Source: Kappaphycus alvarezii
Lineage: Eukaryota; Rhodophyta; Florideophyceae; Gigartinales; Solieriaceae
Direction of reading: 5' to 3'
Assembly (NCBI GenBank): GCA_002205965.3
Contig: NADL03000645.1
Location: 992,001-1,056,000, forward strand
Length of the DNA: 64,000 bases
Part shown: piece after piece, positions 1-14,400 of the stretch
Layout: every line of letters begins with the position of its first letter
How positions within the stretch are numbered: the stretch's first letter is position 1
Program-made: the position numbers and the translations under genes
Notes under the pieces: generated by a model
What the model was told of the DNA's origin: nothing
The model's input: the letters and a program-made list of their open reading frames with translations, nothing else
Database searches by the model: none

Positions 1-3000
1 GTTCTTCAAATATAATTAATATTAACATTACTTGATCAATAATTTCATTTTCATGATACCAGTACGGTAATGCCTTTAAAACAAAAATTTGACCTATAAT
101 ATGTGATAAATTACTACTTTTTGTGCACTGTTGCACAAAAATAGGTATTCACTATTCTTTTTCCGAAACATTCCTCTTACCATTGTGTATAGTAATTGGG
201 TTTTCAAGAAAAACTGAGATTTGATCTGTAATAGGCACTTGGCATCTATTACAAAAAATTATGCGAATAAATTGCTAGTATAATACACGCAACAGCAAGC
301 GGAAACATTTTTTTATTATAGTATGATTTAGATCTTTTGAATATGTGAAGTCTTAATAACTCTAGAGTCACCAGTACTAATTTACTGACGCAACTTTACA
401 GGCCCTTTTCAATGTCGTTGTCATGACCGTTGATACTGAACCCTGGAAGTTTTATCACAATTATTTAGAAACAGAAAATGTCATTGAAAGTCTTCTTGAC
501 AACGGATACATAATTTTTATAAGAAACGGAAGTATTTTGATTTCCACCAGGAGCAAAAACTTCAGAGAAGCAAAGATTTATTTGACTGTTGCACGTGAGT
601 AACAGGAAAGCAAAGGTGCGAGAACTTCCCTACAACATACGGATTACTCAATTTTCAGTTACACATCGCCCTTAGAACTCTATCATGACTTTAGAACTAA
701 AAATATGACAGTAGAGGAGAGATATATTTAACCAAACATATAATAAAGCCATCTATTATTTTAAGGATTTTTCTTGAGTGGAGATAAACTGAATTTTCTG
801 TTTGTTTGAATTAAATTCACCACTTAATAATCGGTCTTCTCGGATGGGTGATATCAAACAGGAGTAATATGTTTGAAGATGTACGTTCGGTGAGTTCCGA
901 AGGAAGATAAATAATAATATAATTCCAATGCGCTAGAAAGTGATAACTCATATGCTGCGGTAAAAGGAATCATCAAAAGAAATAATATCGGTAAGGATAA
1001 TAGTGAAAAGTTTTATTGGAGGAAAGGATTATGATAATAAACAGTCTCATACAAAGTACTAATGAAATTATGATGAAGTGCCGTTAGATTCGTCGTATCG
1101 TGATATCTGTGGTATTTGAATGCTGATTAGGTTATATGTATAAATTTATATGCATTAAAGCATGTATGGAAACAAACTTCATGTGTCAGGGAGGGTATTA
1201 TAGGATTACAGCAATTAGGGTTGAAGTAATGGGATTTAATAGCTGCGGACAGATTTCAAAGTCTCTAAACGTGATTTCAAGGTATCCTTCTACTTGATCA
1301 CAGATTTAGAAGAGTTACAGGTCTCCTTTTATTAAAGCTTTTTAAACTTAATATATCATGCCCAGTTTAGTATCAAGTTTATGCTTACAGCGGGATTAAA
1401 ATATGCCTTTAATATTTGGTATTAATATAAACGCATTTAAAGTTATCTGCATTAAAAGTGATGCTTCGGGAGACATTTGAACATTTCATAAGTTCTGTCT
1501 ACTTCATTCTAATCTATACTAGAGTAAATGAGTTTAGTATAGGACAAGAATCTAAAACTTGGTTCCTTCATAGTCATAAGTATATCATTTTAGATTTTTG
1601 ACGCGCGTTTTGTCCACTTAAAATCATTTTATCCGTGAATTTAACCAGCCATAGGCATATTGAAACTATTTTAACGATTATTAAACTGAATTACGAGCTA
1701 ATATGTGCTTAGTACTTTCGTTTTTGTCTTTTTACTAGCTGTATTACAAATTCAAGGTATTATTGAAATCTGAAACTCATTTGGGGGTTAAACACTTTTG
1801 CAATGCACCTTGAAAATTTCTAAGTTTGTTCCTTTTGCTTTGCTTAGGTTTTTATCAAAGCATAGAAGCCATTTAATTCCATAAAATCTAAATTTGAATA
1901 TTTTCGGATCCATTCTGTAAGTGTCCAATAAGTTATTAGATTTTAAAACTTATATTTGTGTTATGTTTTCTAATAAAAACGATATTATGGCTCTTCTCTA
2001 TCTTCGGAAGCGTTATTTTATAAAGAAAACTCAGTAGATTACCATTAATTACTGCATATCCGCTGCAGTTTAGTGATTATCCAATGAATTCGTCAGCTGT
2101 ATAAAAATAGGTCAGAGTTTTCGTACCGGGTTGACAATTTTTAATGTATTTAAATTCTTTTCTGAAACTGTTTAACATTTTAAGCCATCTTTCATGATTT
2201 ACACCTATTGAAAGGCTAAAAAATATGGTATAATTGTGGGTTTGAGCATTAATAAATTCGGCCTAGCTTATTTTTACTAATATCATTTGCGCCAATCACC
2301 GTAAAGGGAGGCAAGTTACTTAGAATAAGACGTACTTTGCCCGATAAACCTAACATTTTGTAAGGTCGAATTTCATGTCAAAATTGTTAGGGTACGAGAA
2401 GTAGATTCCTTAACGGACTTATCAGGTATTTTCTTCGTTACAAGTACTTAATTGCAAAACATAAGTTCAACAATCATTGTGAGACGCCGCTTGGGTAGGT
2501 AATACTTTCCTTATACAACCTTTCTACCTATTCTGTGGTTTTTTCTGGGGATTTCGTATTCTTTTAGGCTTGTCCGTTATTTTAAATTATCGAAAAGTAA
2601 TAGTATCAGAGTTTCAGCCCTTCTCGCTGAAGTTTGGGGATTTCTTTTCTTTTCCACTCCATGCTTACATGAGGCGTTCTATTCACCTTTTCCATTGAGG
2701 AAAAGATATTTGACGCCAGCAGTTATCGGCCTATACGACTGTAGTGGGACCTGTTCTCCATTGTTTATCAAAAGCATCAGCCGGTTTGAGCTACATCACC
2801 TCACTGAGAGGTTTTAGCAGGAAATAGGCATGGAGCTCAAGTTTCTGATTCACATTTAGAAATAATTGTATCAAAGTCAGGCTGTGTTGACGAACTTGTA
2901 ATTGACTACAGTTTTTTAATTATCGCTGGGCTCCAGCGAAACCTTTTCTTCAAGAGACTAAAAGAACTTTTGGGATTCTCTAATTCTTGTTCAAAAAAGC

Positions 3001-6000
3001 TTTTGAATTTGATTTATTTTACTTAATTTACAGCTTTACCCGGTAAGTAAATTATAATCATGAGAACAGTTTTATCTATTTTTATTGTTAAGTATAAGGA
3101 TTTAATTCTTTGGAAGTATGTTTGAGATAATTTATTTCTTTCCAAGAGTTTACAGCTGATTAGTGTTCAGTGTAACTTTTACAGATGACGTTTCAATATA
3201 TCTAGCATTTCTTTAAGTGTTGTTTAGCTTATTTATGCCAATACTTCTGTATCGTAAATTAATCATTCATGTTCTTGACGCATTGAAAAATAGCAGGATA
3301 GAGAATTTAAAAAATGACTAACTTGAGGAATACGATGAGCTGGTTTATTGTATTAAAGATTTCAACTTTACAACATTTAGATCGGTTCATCAAAATTGTA
3401 TGTTGAAAAGATGGCAATCGTCTATTCATTTTTGTAAGTTTATCCCCATTTTGAATTTTTGTAGCCAATTGAGGACATTAATGACTTCTTTGACATTTAA
3501 TTGCATTTATCCCATCTCCAAGACTATTATGCGGATAAATATTATCTAGATATTGTGATGGTATTTTGTATTGGCGTAAAACCAGTAGGTATTCTAATAC
3601 TAAGGTTCATATAAATTTTATAGCTTTAGTGCTCATTAGCGAATTATGTAGTTTCTTCCGGAAGACTTCACAGTTCATTATCCCAGGCTTTTTATCGTAA
3701 GGAGGACTGCAATTACATCGACACATTTCGCGCGCATGTTTAAAAGAAGCGAATAAAGATAAAGGAACTTTTCTGGTGAGCCAATCTTTGTCATTTATTT
3801 ATTCCGATCCTAAAGTGAGTCAATCGACTTTTTTCCAATACTATATCAAATATATTTATATCAAAGAACCGCAAGTACTGGTAGTAATCAATAGGTCATA
3901 AATGTATTTTTATTTATATCACTACTGAAGTCCTTTACTCTCCTACGAGCGTATCTAACTAGTTATTGAGAAACTTCTGATGATAAATTAGGCATATAAA
4001 AATGATAATTCACTTGTTCTGTTCATTTTATATTCTAACTAATTAGGTGCGTCTCTTCTGCGGACAATAGGTCTGATCTTTATCTTAAAAACATATCAAC
4101 TACTCTGGGCTTATAGCATAGTGCAACACTTGTTATCGAGTCAATACCATTTGGAATCACCAGTAAAAGATTAATTATGCAACTTGTATATATCAGTCAT
4201 TCTTATGAATTCATCCTCTTTCCAATATATGCAGCTATCAAAACAATATATCTTCCTTCTGCCAGATAGGAAACAGTAATTTCCGATGGAATCAACTATA
4301 AAAAACAGAAAAGGAAAGCAAAATGACTAAACCGTCCTACTGAGATACTTATTCATACTTAAAGTGAATTACAAAGGTTATTGATAAAGTAAATGAATCA
4401 CTTACTACTGATATTAATGGACCAAAACTCATTTAGATGAATCTGAATATAATTTCTTCAACAAAAAGGGTATTCTTTGTTTTATGATACTGATTAGCGA
4501 AATATGAGGACAGCCGGTAACAATAGAATATTTTATCAGACGGAATAAATTCTTACTAATTACAATAAAAAATCTCGGAGTGAACCCAACGATTTAAATT
4601 CAAAATTACAAAAACTCTTTGTGCAAAACATTTGATATGATAGCTTATTTATTACTAGCTGAAAATGTTTATGATATTTTTTCAAGAAAAATCGTAAAAG
4701 ATTGCTTATATTTTAAGATCACTGATGTCTTCATTTTTTGCTGCTTTTCTTACGATCCTTAAGTAATTGTAATTTTACTTTCCAGTGGATCCTAAACCTT
4801 GAACTATACTTTGACCTATTTAATACATTCATGGTAACAAATGTTTCACATATGTATCAAATTTATTTTTTTAGATTCATAGGTAAATGTTTCAAGGGAT
4901 ATAAAGAAAAAGAGAACTGCAGATATAATTCGACTTCTGGAAATCTTCAAAATTATTCCAGTTTCATGAACTGAACTATTGCTTTCCTCTTCGTCGTTAA
5001 CTCCTCTTACGTACGAGATGGGTTTCATAATTTTCCTGCATGAGGAAATCAGAAATTAATACGAAAGCTACAGTTCTGGATATTTTTTTTCAAAATCTTA
5101 AAAGATATATTACGTGTATAATGTAAAAAATATTGTCGTTAATATTTCATAAAATATTTGTTTTCTAAAACTTACAGCATTATTTGTGGATTATCAGGTA
5201 GATATTTCTCAGGTTTACAAAACGATACAGCTTCATGCTACATGATGCATTTAAACCTACTTATTTTCGCTATTACGTCAATACTACCATATTTCAGTAA
5301 TATCCTTACGACGAACCCGAACACCTAGCTTTCCATTTTTGCAATGTATGAAGTCTGAAACTTCATGATTATTCATTGATTAAATGTACATCATTTTAAA
5401 TTTACCCTTGGAGGTGATAGAATATGGGAAATGATACACTTATACACTTATATTCTTGTTTCCTCCTTGATTGTCAATTTTCTCATGTATTACCACTATA
5501 GAAGACTGAAATGAATTAAAAAGCTGCTCAAAAATATAAATATGATCCCTGAGATTTTAAAAAGGAACTCTGAAAGCTGGCAATCATATTGTATTATTGA
5601 TGCTTTCATGGAATTTTGACTCGCTTGACCAGTTCAAATTCTGCCCTCTTTATGAGTAGATAGTATGCCATCATTCGCCAGGCACTACCCCGGAACTTTT
5701 TTTCAATGGGAACAACTGATTTGATATCTACGTGTTTTCAAGATATACAATCCCATTTCCTTTAAAAATACATCACTTACTAGGTTAAAGGTTTCATTTT
5801 TGAAAAATGGCCTTCAAATAAAATCGCTTTCTCGGTCAATGTATCGGTAAACTTATATATTTACAAAAATGAAGTTGGTTTTTTTCACATGGACCGTTAG
5901 ATAAATATGCTTCCCAATACAAATTCAATGAAAAGATTAAAGTAAAAAATAGCTAGATCAAAATGAATAACTTTTTTTTCAGCACCTACTTCCAGGAGCA

Positions 6001-6716
6001 AACGAATTTCATAAATACATCAATTGGGCTTCAAGAAAAAACAAAGAAGTTATGTCGAGGAACGAATAATTACTATCAACAAGTCTTTATCGTCTCCGTA
6101 TACCTGGTAATAGAGTCTAAAATATATTATTTCTCAATGACGAGGCCAGTTCACACTGAAGTTTAAATTTTGGAATAGATAGTTATTTCAGTATATACGG
6201 ACGTGTTTAATTCATATTTCGTTTAAAATCACTTGAAAAGGAACCTTACATGTTTTCCTCTCATTTAAAGTCATTTAGAAATTCCGCTTTCAAGAAAATC
6301 AAAAGAAGCTTTGGAAGTTTCGTGTAAAATTCAATAGAAACTGAAACTCAAGAAGCCCTTGAAATGATTCCCGACCTTTAATAGCATATACATTTAAATG
6401 TTAGTGATATACTGCGTTTATGAAGTAATTGCGCAATAAGCAAGAACTTTAAGACAAACAGTGATGGAACTAAAAGCTGAGTGTTTATTGAGTATATGCA
6501 TTAAGTTTCCATTTCGTGTTTTACTCGGGGTGAACAGAAGATAATTTAGAATTTAAAAATGCTTTGAGAATATTTATCTTCTTATTATGCTAATCCGAAA
6601 GCATCACAAAAGATGAGACGTTTGTGATTTTTTGAACATATGCACTTTTTATGCTCCCAAAGTCGACTTGAAAATGTAAGCTTGTAGCAATGTAAGCTAC
6701 GTTACATTTATTGTGA

Positions 6717-6743
6717 TGCTCTACTTTTGAACCAAGTAGAGCA
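6717..6743. repeat. perfect 10-bp inverted repeat
   Basis: The arms TGCTCTACTT and AAGTAGAGCA are perfectly complementary and separated by 7 bases. No gene lies nearby and there is no U-run that would make it terminator-like. It is a small hairpin of unknown meaning, possibly chance. Confidence 0.5.
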
Positions 6744-7690
6744 ACAAAATCATTATTTTCTCAATGTTACATGTGTGTGCAACCCTACAAATCACTACAA
6801 ATCTAAATTTGAATCGAATGAATGAGTTTTGCGGGTATAAGGCACTCTATTAGCGATAAATTACAGTTTCATTCTCATTTTTGCGTGTGCAAAAGTCAGA
6901 TATGATCTATAACTATAAAAGATACTGAAAGTACAGTTCTTACAATTTATTGAGTAAAAATAAGAAAGCCACTTAGTTTTGCGTATGTATAGTTCTTGTT
7001 GACAGTAATTTCTCTTTTAAAAGCATACTTTTCTCACAAGCATTCCGTCACCTAAATATCAGTGGAAATAGATTCGTCAACATGTATTTTTGAATTCAGG
7101 GGTCAAAAGAAATGCTGTCTTAGCTAATTTATCCAATACCTACAGTTAAGAGATTTTTGGATACATTTCACAACTAAGATATATACAAAGCCTCCCTTTA
7201 GGTCTCTCTGCCCAATTTCTATGCGACTATATTTGAGCCCTACTAGTTGGTTACTTCCCTTTAAAATGTAATGGAGTTTATCAAGGGATTAACGATATCA
7301 CCAATGTGATTCAGTTTAATATTTTTTATAATTTATTTGTCGGAATAATTTTCGTAATATTAATATTTAGCGGAGGGTATTCTAAGGAGGATAAAGAACA
7401 TAATAGGGGTTGAATTATGGTTTAGAAAATCAGCCGAAAATAGCACATCAAATATGTGAGTTTACTGATACTATACCGGGCCAATTGGAATATAGAATGC
7501 CTCACTACAACGAAAAGAAGTAAATCTCAGACTGATCCTGAATAAATGTAGTTACTGATATAAAATATTGTAGATATTGCGTCATTTTCGAATCTTTCAT
7601 TTATTTTTCATGAATTAAATAAGTCGGAACGCTTTATTCGATAAGAAAAATCGAATCGATAAGGAACTTTTAAAAAATGAAAAAAATTAA

Positions 7691-7760
7691 TTTGGGATGT
7701 TGTGTTTATTAAAGATGTAAAATATTCGACAGAATAACGCTGAGTATTTTACATCCCAAA
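7691..7760. repeat. nested inverted repeat, partial copy at 59.6 kb
   Basis: The outer arms TTTGGGATGT (7691-7700) and ACATCCCAAA (7751-7760) are perfect inverted repeats. Inside them is a second pair, GATGTAAAATA and TATTTTACATC, which shares the right outer sequence, so alternative stems compete. GGGATGTTGTG and TGAGTATTTTAC from this unit recur in the same order, closer together, at 59648-59682. That suggests a small dispersed repeat, perhaps a miniature inverted-repeat element. No target duplication is evident. Confidence 0.45.
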
Positions 7761-8040
7761 AGAAGAAATATATGAAGACGTAGGAAAGCGATAAAACAAT
7801 TGTAGAAAAATAGCTACAAAGGGAACTGCTTCATTTTTCAATTATTTCAACTTGTAGAACTTTCCAATCAATAACCAAAAGAGTGACCCTTAGGTATCCG
7901 CGGCATGCTACTAATTTCTTCCTGATCTCTCAAAAGAGATGTGTCGCTCAGCAGTAACATATCAGAGTTTCTACGCGCTACGGTAGGTGGAGTGGCAAAA
8001 GAACGTCAAGATATCAGCTGTAATTTGCATTACCGGGGCA

Positions 8041-8497
8041 GCTACATGGACCCTTAGGTGACAGTAGGGACATGCACATTATACTGTATGGTCACTTTAA
8101 TATGTTTTGTTTACGTTTTTTGAATAAGCTGAATTGTTGCATGACACTCGATCGGTCAAGTGCACATGGTACGTGAATTTGGTATTCAACATGCGCTCGC
8201 GGGAAGATACTGGTAGCGATGGGGGAGTCATGCATTCAAGTGTTTTCTGGAATACTTTTACGCTAGCTCATGTTTGTGGTGTATCGAGAATTGGGAGCTA
8301 AGCTATGTGGTCGCGGGGGCGCTTTGATCCGGTCTATATAAGCCGTACACATACATGCCTCTGGCACAAGGATTCTAAAAACCAGAAAGAGTGTGTTTGT
8401 ATTAAGTTTCTGTTCTGCCAGGTTCCGCAATAAAAGCGTTGAGCTTGGGCAGAGCGGAAGCTAAAAAACACCTCAAAAGCTACTATTTTCAGCTACA
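8041..8497 (+). mobile_element. solo LTR with 6-bp target duplication
   Basis: The LTR itself runs from 8047 (TGGACCC...) to 8491 (...TTTTCA), 445 bp, with the usual TG...CA ends. It is flanked by the direct repeat GCTACA at 8041-8046 and 8492-8497. A TATA-like box (TCTATATAAG) lies near 8333 and an AATAAA polyadenylation signal at 8429-8434, in the right order for U3-R-U5 on the plus strand. The segment is clearly richer in G+C than its surroundings. No coding sequence or second LTR is adjacent, so it is a solo LTR left by LTR-LTR recombination. The superfamily cannot be assigned. Its core promoter shares 15 bases with the repeat at 25979. Confidence 0.75.
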
Positions 8498-11400
8498 TCA
8501 TTGTCTTATTTCGTTATTGCACCTACAAAAATCATCGCCGAACGTATTCTGTCTCAAAAGCTGTCTTCTACTGTGGTTCACAGATTTAGTCTAAAAACAA
8601 GATGTCTAAATAAAAAATATAGTTCTACAGAATTTTCAGAATTATCGGACAGGAAATTAACGCCACGAGATTGATGGGAAACATGGGAAAGGTCCTATTT
8701 ACACAAATTTGTATACTTTGTTGTTGGGTTATTGTCTCTCTGCGTTCCAAAACATTGTATGTAATCTATTATTATAAAATAGATATTAGATATGGATGGG
8801 TTACCGAAAAGCTGAGTACTCTTACTTAAAAACTAGTTTTAAGTTCACTAGAGTAACGAAGGAATAATTAAAACTAAAAAGTACAGAGCCCAAAAATTTA
8901 AAGGATAATTGAGAGGCTGAAAATGAGCTAAATCAAAAAGAATCACATGTGGGTAGGCTTACTATTTTCATAACTCCATATATTCCTTAAAGAGCTCGAA
9001 AAAGGGACAAAAGATAATTAATGTAACAAAAATAGGATATGAAGCTATTTTTGACCCTTCTGAAGTTCCTCACGTGTATTTGAGGACTTTCAATCCTTAG
9101 TATTCATGAAATGAATGTAAGTTATTGTAGATATTTATCATTAAATGATAAAAATCTGACTTTTCCACATTCACATTTTACAGTCTGTGTCAATGTTTAG
9201 AAGAAAAAGTTTTGCATTTAACAGTGGGTAAGCATTTTACATGTTCTTTATCATCCATACAAATTTAGCGGACAAGCGAGTTTTATTCTTTTATACTATT
9301 CTTGAGGTGCTAAAACTGTAAACATTGAACAAAGGCTCAATCAGAGTTAATCGTTGTACATTTGTTCCATAGAAATATTTTGGGCCTTATTTATTCTCTT
9401 TAGTTGTAGTGTCTACCGAAGTACTTTTTTCTATATCATAAAACGAAGGCTATCACTGAATTCTAGTTATTTCATGAGATATTTCTACAATTGAAGTCAC
9501 AGATCTTTCAAGAGGTATTAAAATACGCGAAAAAGGAAAGCATTGTTATGATCTGTTATTTAAATACTTGTACAAGTGGATATTATTACGAAAGAACCGG
9601 GATTATTGAGTTATTAGTTATTCGATAATTATATGCTGGAAAATTATATGAATATTTAAGATTTTAAGTTGCATATTTCGTTGAACACTAAAAGCGATTT
9701 GATGGATATTGGATTTATGATCTGATGACGATCTTCTTTCCTCTTTTTAAATTTAAAAGAAGAGTTAAGTCTTGACGTACATCTATTTTTGACTAATTTC
9801 ACTACATTCACGCAATTATAAATGATGTAGCTATTTCGAGAAAAATGTTTTATTTGGAAACGGCTAGAAGCTATTAATAATACCTCTTACTGACTGAAAC
9901 ATTTCTAGGTCACTTTTCAAACTTTCTTCACTTATAAATATGTAAATTAGAAATAGAATTACTGTATTCGTGTACATGTGTAAACCTACAGATGAATAAT
10001 TTAAAAATTAAAATAGTTAAAACAGTTCAATCCGGTTTTAGTTCGAAGAGATGAACATGAATTTCGGAAATCTGCCTGCAAATTTCTTTCACTATATCAC
10101 ATGGACTAAACTATTGATTATTTGTAAAACATCAATTTTTAATCGTTTCTTTTCGACATTTTTAATTATTGCTGTATCACATTTCAATGTTCCAGCGTAT
10201 TATATAGAAAGTGATCTGAATTGCGTATATTAATTTTACAGATATTTTGAGAAATCGAAAAATTGAATTGTGCAATATAAGACTGTTGCCCGGACTAAGA
10301 GCTTTAGTAAATTTGGGAAATTTATCGTTAGTTATACCCCAAATCCATCGTTCTTATTCTCCGTTTCTTTTAAGGGAAAAATATCACTAAAAATTCACCA
10401 GATTTAGATTTTATGTTTAAGTAAGACTGTTGGCTTGATCTTTCTAAAGAGTTTGGTCATCTCTAAATGAAATATGGTCTATTTTTCTTCGTCTTATGTA
10501 TCTCTTGTAAGCAGTGTCGTTCGTAATAACTTTAATGTCTGATAATATTATTCCTGCAGTCAAATTGAAACAATAAATGGAAACTATCTCTCATTTAGTG
10601 AAAAAAATCTTTAATAATCTAAAAAAATTATGTCAAATTCTGAAAGTAGCCATTGAATGAACTGATAATCCTAATTTTTGATGTAAAAGGTTCTCGCAGA
10701 ATATCAAATTATGAAAAAGCTTCTTTAAAGTATTTTGTGCAGAATTTTACCGCAACGAATAATCAAAGTTTTCTGTCCTTGAGCTCACATTGTAGCTTCT
10801 GGCTCAGCCTAAATCTAGGACCTCTCGAAATGAATTTATTTTTATTCATGGAAATAATGATGCGAGGGAAATTTTTATCCATTATTGATTTGCCTTTTTC
10901 TGATATTTGATTACATATGTTCCTATAAATCAATCAAATAGGCTCGGACGATGCCAAAAATAAATAACTGTGAGTAAATTTTCTTAAGAATTCTACAGAG
11001 TAATTGGTAAGTTTATTTCTTGCGCTGAAGAACCAATTAGATATTAAAATTCAAATAAAATAATAATTTTTTAATACAATAAAATCACTTTAAAATAAAT
11101 ATTGACTCTTTTTGCTCCATTAAAAAAATTTATGACGACAAGAAAGCATTTTTAGCTAATTAAATAGTAGAAATTGACAATGATCTTTGTAATAATGAGC
11201 TAATGATAATTCACTGAGATCTGATCATCACATACTACCAAGAAATAAAAACTATTTTACACGTTCCCTCATTTTTTTTCATTTATACGTATCCAGCATG
11301 ATAATTGAAATAAAAAATCTGCAAATGATATTCAGATTTTGAAAATTGAGGTGAGGACCGTGGGCATGAAATATAAATTTACAACATTTGATAGTGGGAC

Positions 11401-14400
11401 GGTAAATGGTTCTGAGAACCCCTCAGTACTTCCGGTAACCCGTTGAGATAAGACGATTAATTTATTTCTACAAATTTCACAGAGATATACCGGCTTAAGG
11501 AAACCGTATTTTTTCTTGAAGAGAAATGATTTCCAGTAAATATGCATCTGCCGGAATCTTGTGGAGCAACTTGAGGCTTTAATGAGTTCTTTGATGCATA
11601 TTAATGCTGCACTGGGTGCTCTCTCGGAAGAGATGAAAAACCTAAATTCTTTTGACTCTGAAAAATAACAGACACTAAAAATGGCTCACATCTGAAATAT
11701 AAGAAGAGAGCTGCGTGAACTGAAGCAACGTCCCGTAAGTTCTATGTAAATATTTTACTTTAAATATAGTCCACTGGTGCACTAGAAACTTCATCAGCAC
11801 TTAAGAAAAAGGTCAGTACCAGAAACATTAGCAGTACCAGTCCGGTAAAAGTTTCCTAACATTTTATTTTCTCCTGAGTTCCTTCGATGTACCTAAATTT
11901 GTACGATGACTTTGTAAAAAGAAAGCGACTTTTGCATTATTTAGGAAGTCTTTATTCGCATTTTTGAACTCAATGGTTTCCGTTCTTCCTCAATTTTGAT
12001 TCGAACGCTTTCTGAAATAGTTCCTTTCAATAAGAGTATGTTCTCGTTTTGGAACACTTTAGAAATTTTCATAGGATATTTGCAGGAATCATAGTGAAAA
12101 TAATGTAATCGAGAACTATTTCGTAGCTTCCCCGTTTCTTTTTAAGTTTAAATATTTTCCCCAAATTTTTCCGTATGATGAAAAGGCCTTCTTGGCACAT
12201 GTCCGTATGCATTTATATGAAGGATAAGTATCGCATATAGTAAAATTCATGTACATGCGGTATCCCGCACCCTGCATTATGTTAAAATATTACGGTAGTG
12301 TAGACTATATCAGCATTGTTGACCAAAGCATGCTATTAACCAATTATTCTTAAAATCACGTAGCAGAAATAGTGTATATCTAGACGCGAAATAATTTCCT
12401 AGTCTAAGACAAATAAACCCGTATTTTCTCATCTTTTACATGCTGAGAGTTTCGTCTATATCTACTCGCAAGATGCCTCAGTATTTTTGTTTGGAATATC
12501 CTCTTCAACGTCCTTATGATTGGAAATAAGATTCGAGACGATATTACTCATCTCCATCCGGAAGTGTTTCTATCGGAATAATGTAGTAAATATAAGCGGT
12601 TTCTTATCTCAGCAACTATTAATTTCAGGCTCTTACGATGACATTCATTAATCATATACTCAGAATGCAACATCTAGTTCTAAAATAAATTTGAAAATTA
12701 TGGAATAAGAAATCAAAAGTTTCTTTTTTAATGCAATTGACACAATTTGCTTTACTTTTTTCACGATTAAAAGCCGTTTTCTCCTAGTTGCTAGTACTCT
12801 AATAGCATCTCACATACATACCTTCTCTTAATTTATTATCTGTTTTTATTGTTACTGCAACCCATTTTTGAAATTAAGGTGACGCTTGGGGATGGGAAAA
12901 GCTTCTAGATATGTTTATTCCCTTTAGAAGAATTTCATAATCCTCCAGAAATTTGCGTATGGAAAACTAAAATTTGGTCAGAGTTTTTGTATTTTTATAA
13001 AGAGGGCCAAATATTTCGTTTATTTGAGCCACAATTTCCTGTCCTTATTTAAAAAAATCTTATAAATATGACGAAAACTGATAGCGAAGGAAATCCCTCC
13101 TGCTTTTTTAATTATCAATTTGTGAGAAAATAGGGAAATTTAGCCTTAATACTTTCAGGATCCTACTGGTCTCAGAGTCTAAGGGAACAGCGAAACTTCA
13201 AATGTTTCGTACCCTTATCGTTCGGAAGCATTTACATGATCGGGCTTGAAGCTTCCTATCTTCATTTGGAAATTATTGGAGAAGACCACCCGGCACCAAT
13301 AAAAAACGTTTTGAATGTACAATACAAATATCAAAAGAGTAGCCTCTGCGAATGTAAGTATAAATATAAAAACCTAATAGCAGTTTCAAAATAAAAAAAT
13401 TTGGTACGCCTTATTATTCCTTTCTCAAAACTTTCATGCAATTCAGTAGAAAAATGGCTGTAAAGCGAGAAACATCTGCGTCGATAAAATTTTTATGCTT
13501 TTTTTCAGGCACACCATGATAATAGCTGTTTAGAACATTATTTTATGTCACTGATATGAATCAAGTACTAGATCACATCCAAATAAATGATCAGTTTCAG
13601 GTTGCGACAGGATTTTAATTCTTTTTCAGTTTTTTAGAATTTGAAGAGAAGTGATTTTTAATGAAAAGAGTTTTACAATCTTTTCTCGCATAGCATACTT
13701 AAATTTGTTCCTAATTCTTACTTATGAAATGAATATTCTTACTTTCAAATGAAAATATTTTAGTGGAATAAAACGCTGCAGAGCAGTTACATAGAATAAT
13801 AATATCTACGGAATAAGTAGTACATTTCCGAATTACTCATGTTTTATATGCATAGGCTGATCAAATAACTTTCCTTGTTGATTTTATTGGTCTCCTCAAA
13901 CTGTTATCGGAAAATTGGGTATTTGTACGATCATTACCTATTTGTAATACTGAATCTATTCCGGACCATTTTCGCATGTCCTATTGCATGATTTTCGATT
14001 TTCGGTAAAAGTATTGGGCAATTGAATCAACAAATACGTTTTAACTGATCTTCAAAATCTTGACTGTTTTTGAAGTTTTTCATGAGAGTTTCATAGAATC
14101 AAATGAATTTCTAAACTAATATTCATGAGTCTCTCAGAAATGTAGCTAAATGTAGGGATGACGGTACAGGTAGGAGATTTTAACATATATTTTAGCATTT
14201 TACGTCGAATATTTGCATGTGTTGGTTGTGATGTTAAGACAGATACTGAAATAGCATTAACTGTGTCAAGGAAACTAATCACTTGCATCCCACGAAGAGC
14301 TTTTAGAAAAGTACTGTAGACGTGGGGCTTAAAACCGCAACTATTATTGTGTACGATACTCTTTTGGCGATTGATATGTTTCATTCCCGTTGTGTTGTCG

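Larger units (their letters stand above)
1..8040. other. AT-rich stretch without recognisable gene
   Basis: No reading frame here exceeds about 80 codons and none has a recognisable motif. Stops are dense in all six frames, as expected by chance at this base composition. Pyrimidine tracts ending in CAG or TAG are common, but I could not chain them into a plausible exon series. A perfect 10-bp inverted repeat lies at 6717-6743, and a nested palindrome at 7691-7760 is listed separately. An unrecognised, very short-exon gene or non-coding RNA cannot be excluded from sequence alone. Confidence 0.6.

Noticed and set aside
3964-3985. CTGATGA motif as a second hammerhead ribozyme
   Set aside because: No GAAA partner or supporting stems nearby. 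The heptamer is expected by chance in 64 kb.
11332-11547. Minus-strand frame with a CxxC motif (YLCEICRN) as a zinc-finger gene
   Set aside because: Only one Cys pair, 71 codons, no second ligand pair. Consistent with chance.
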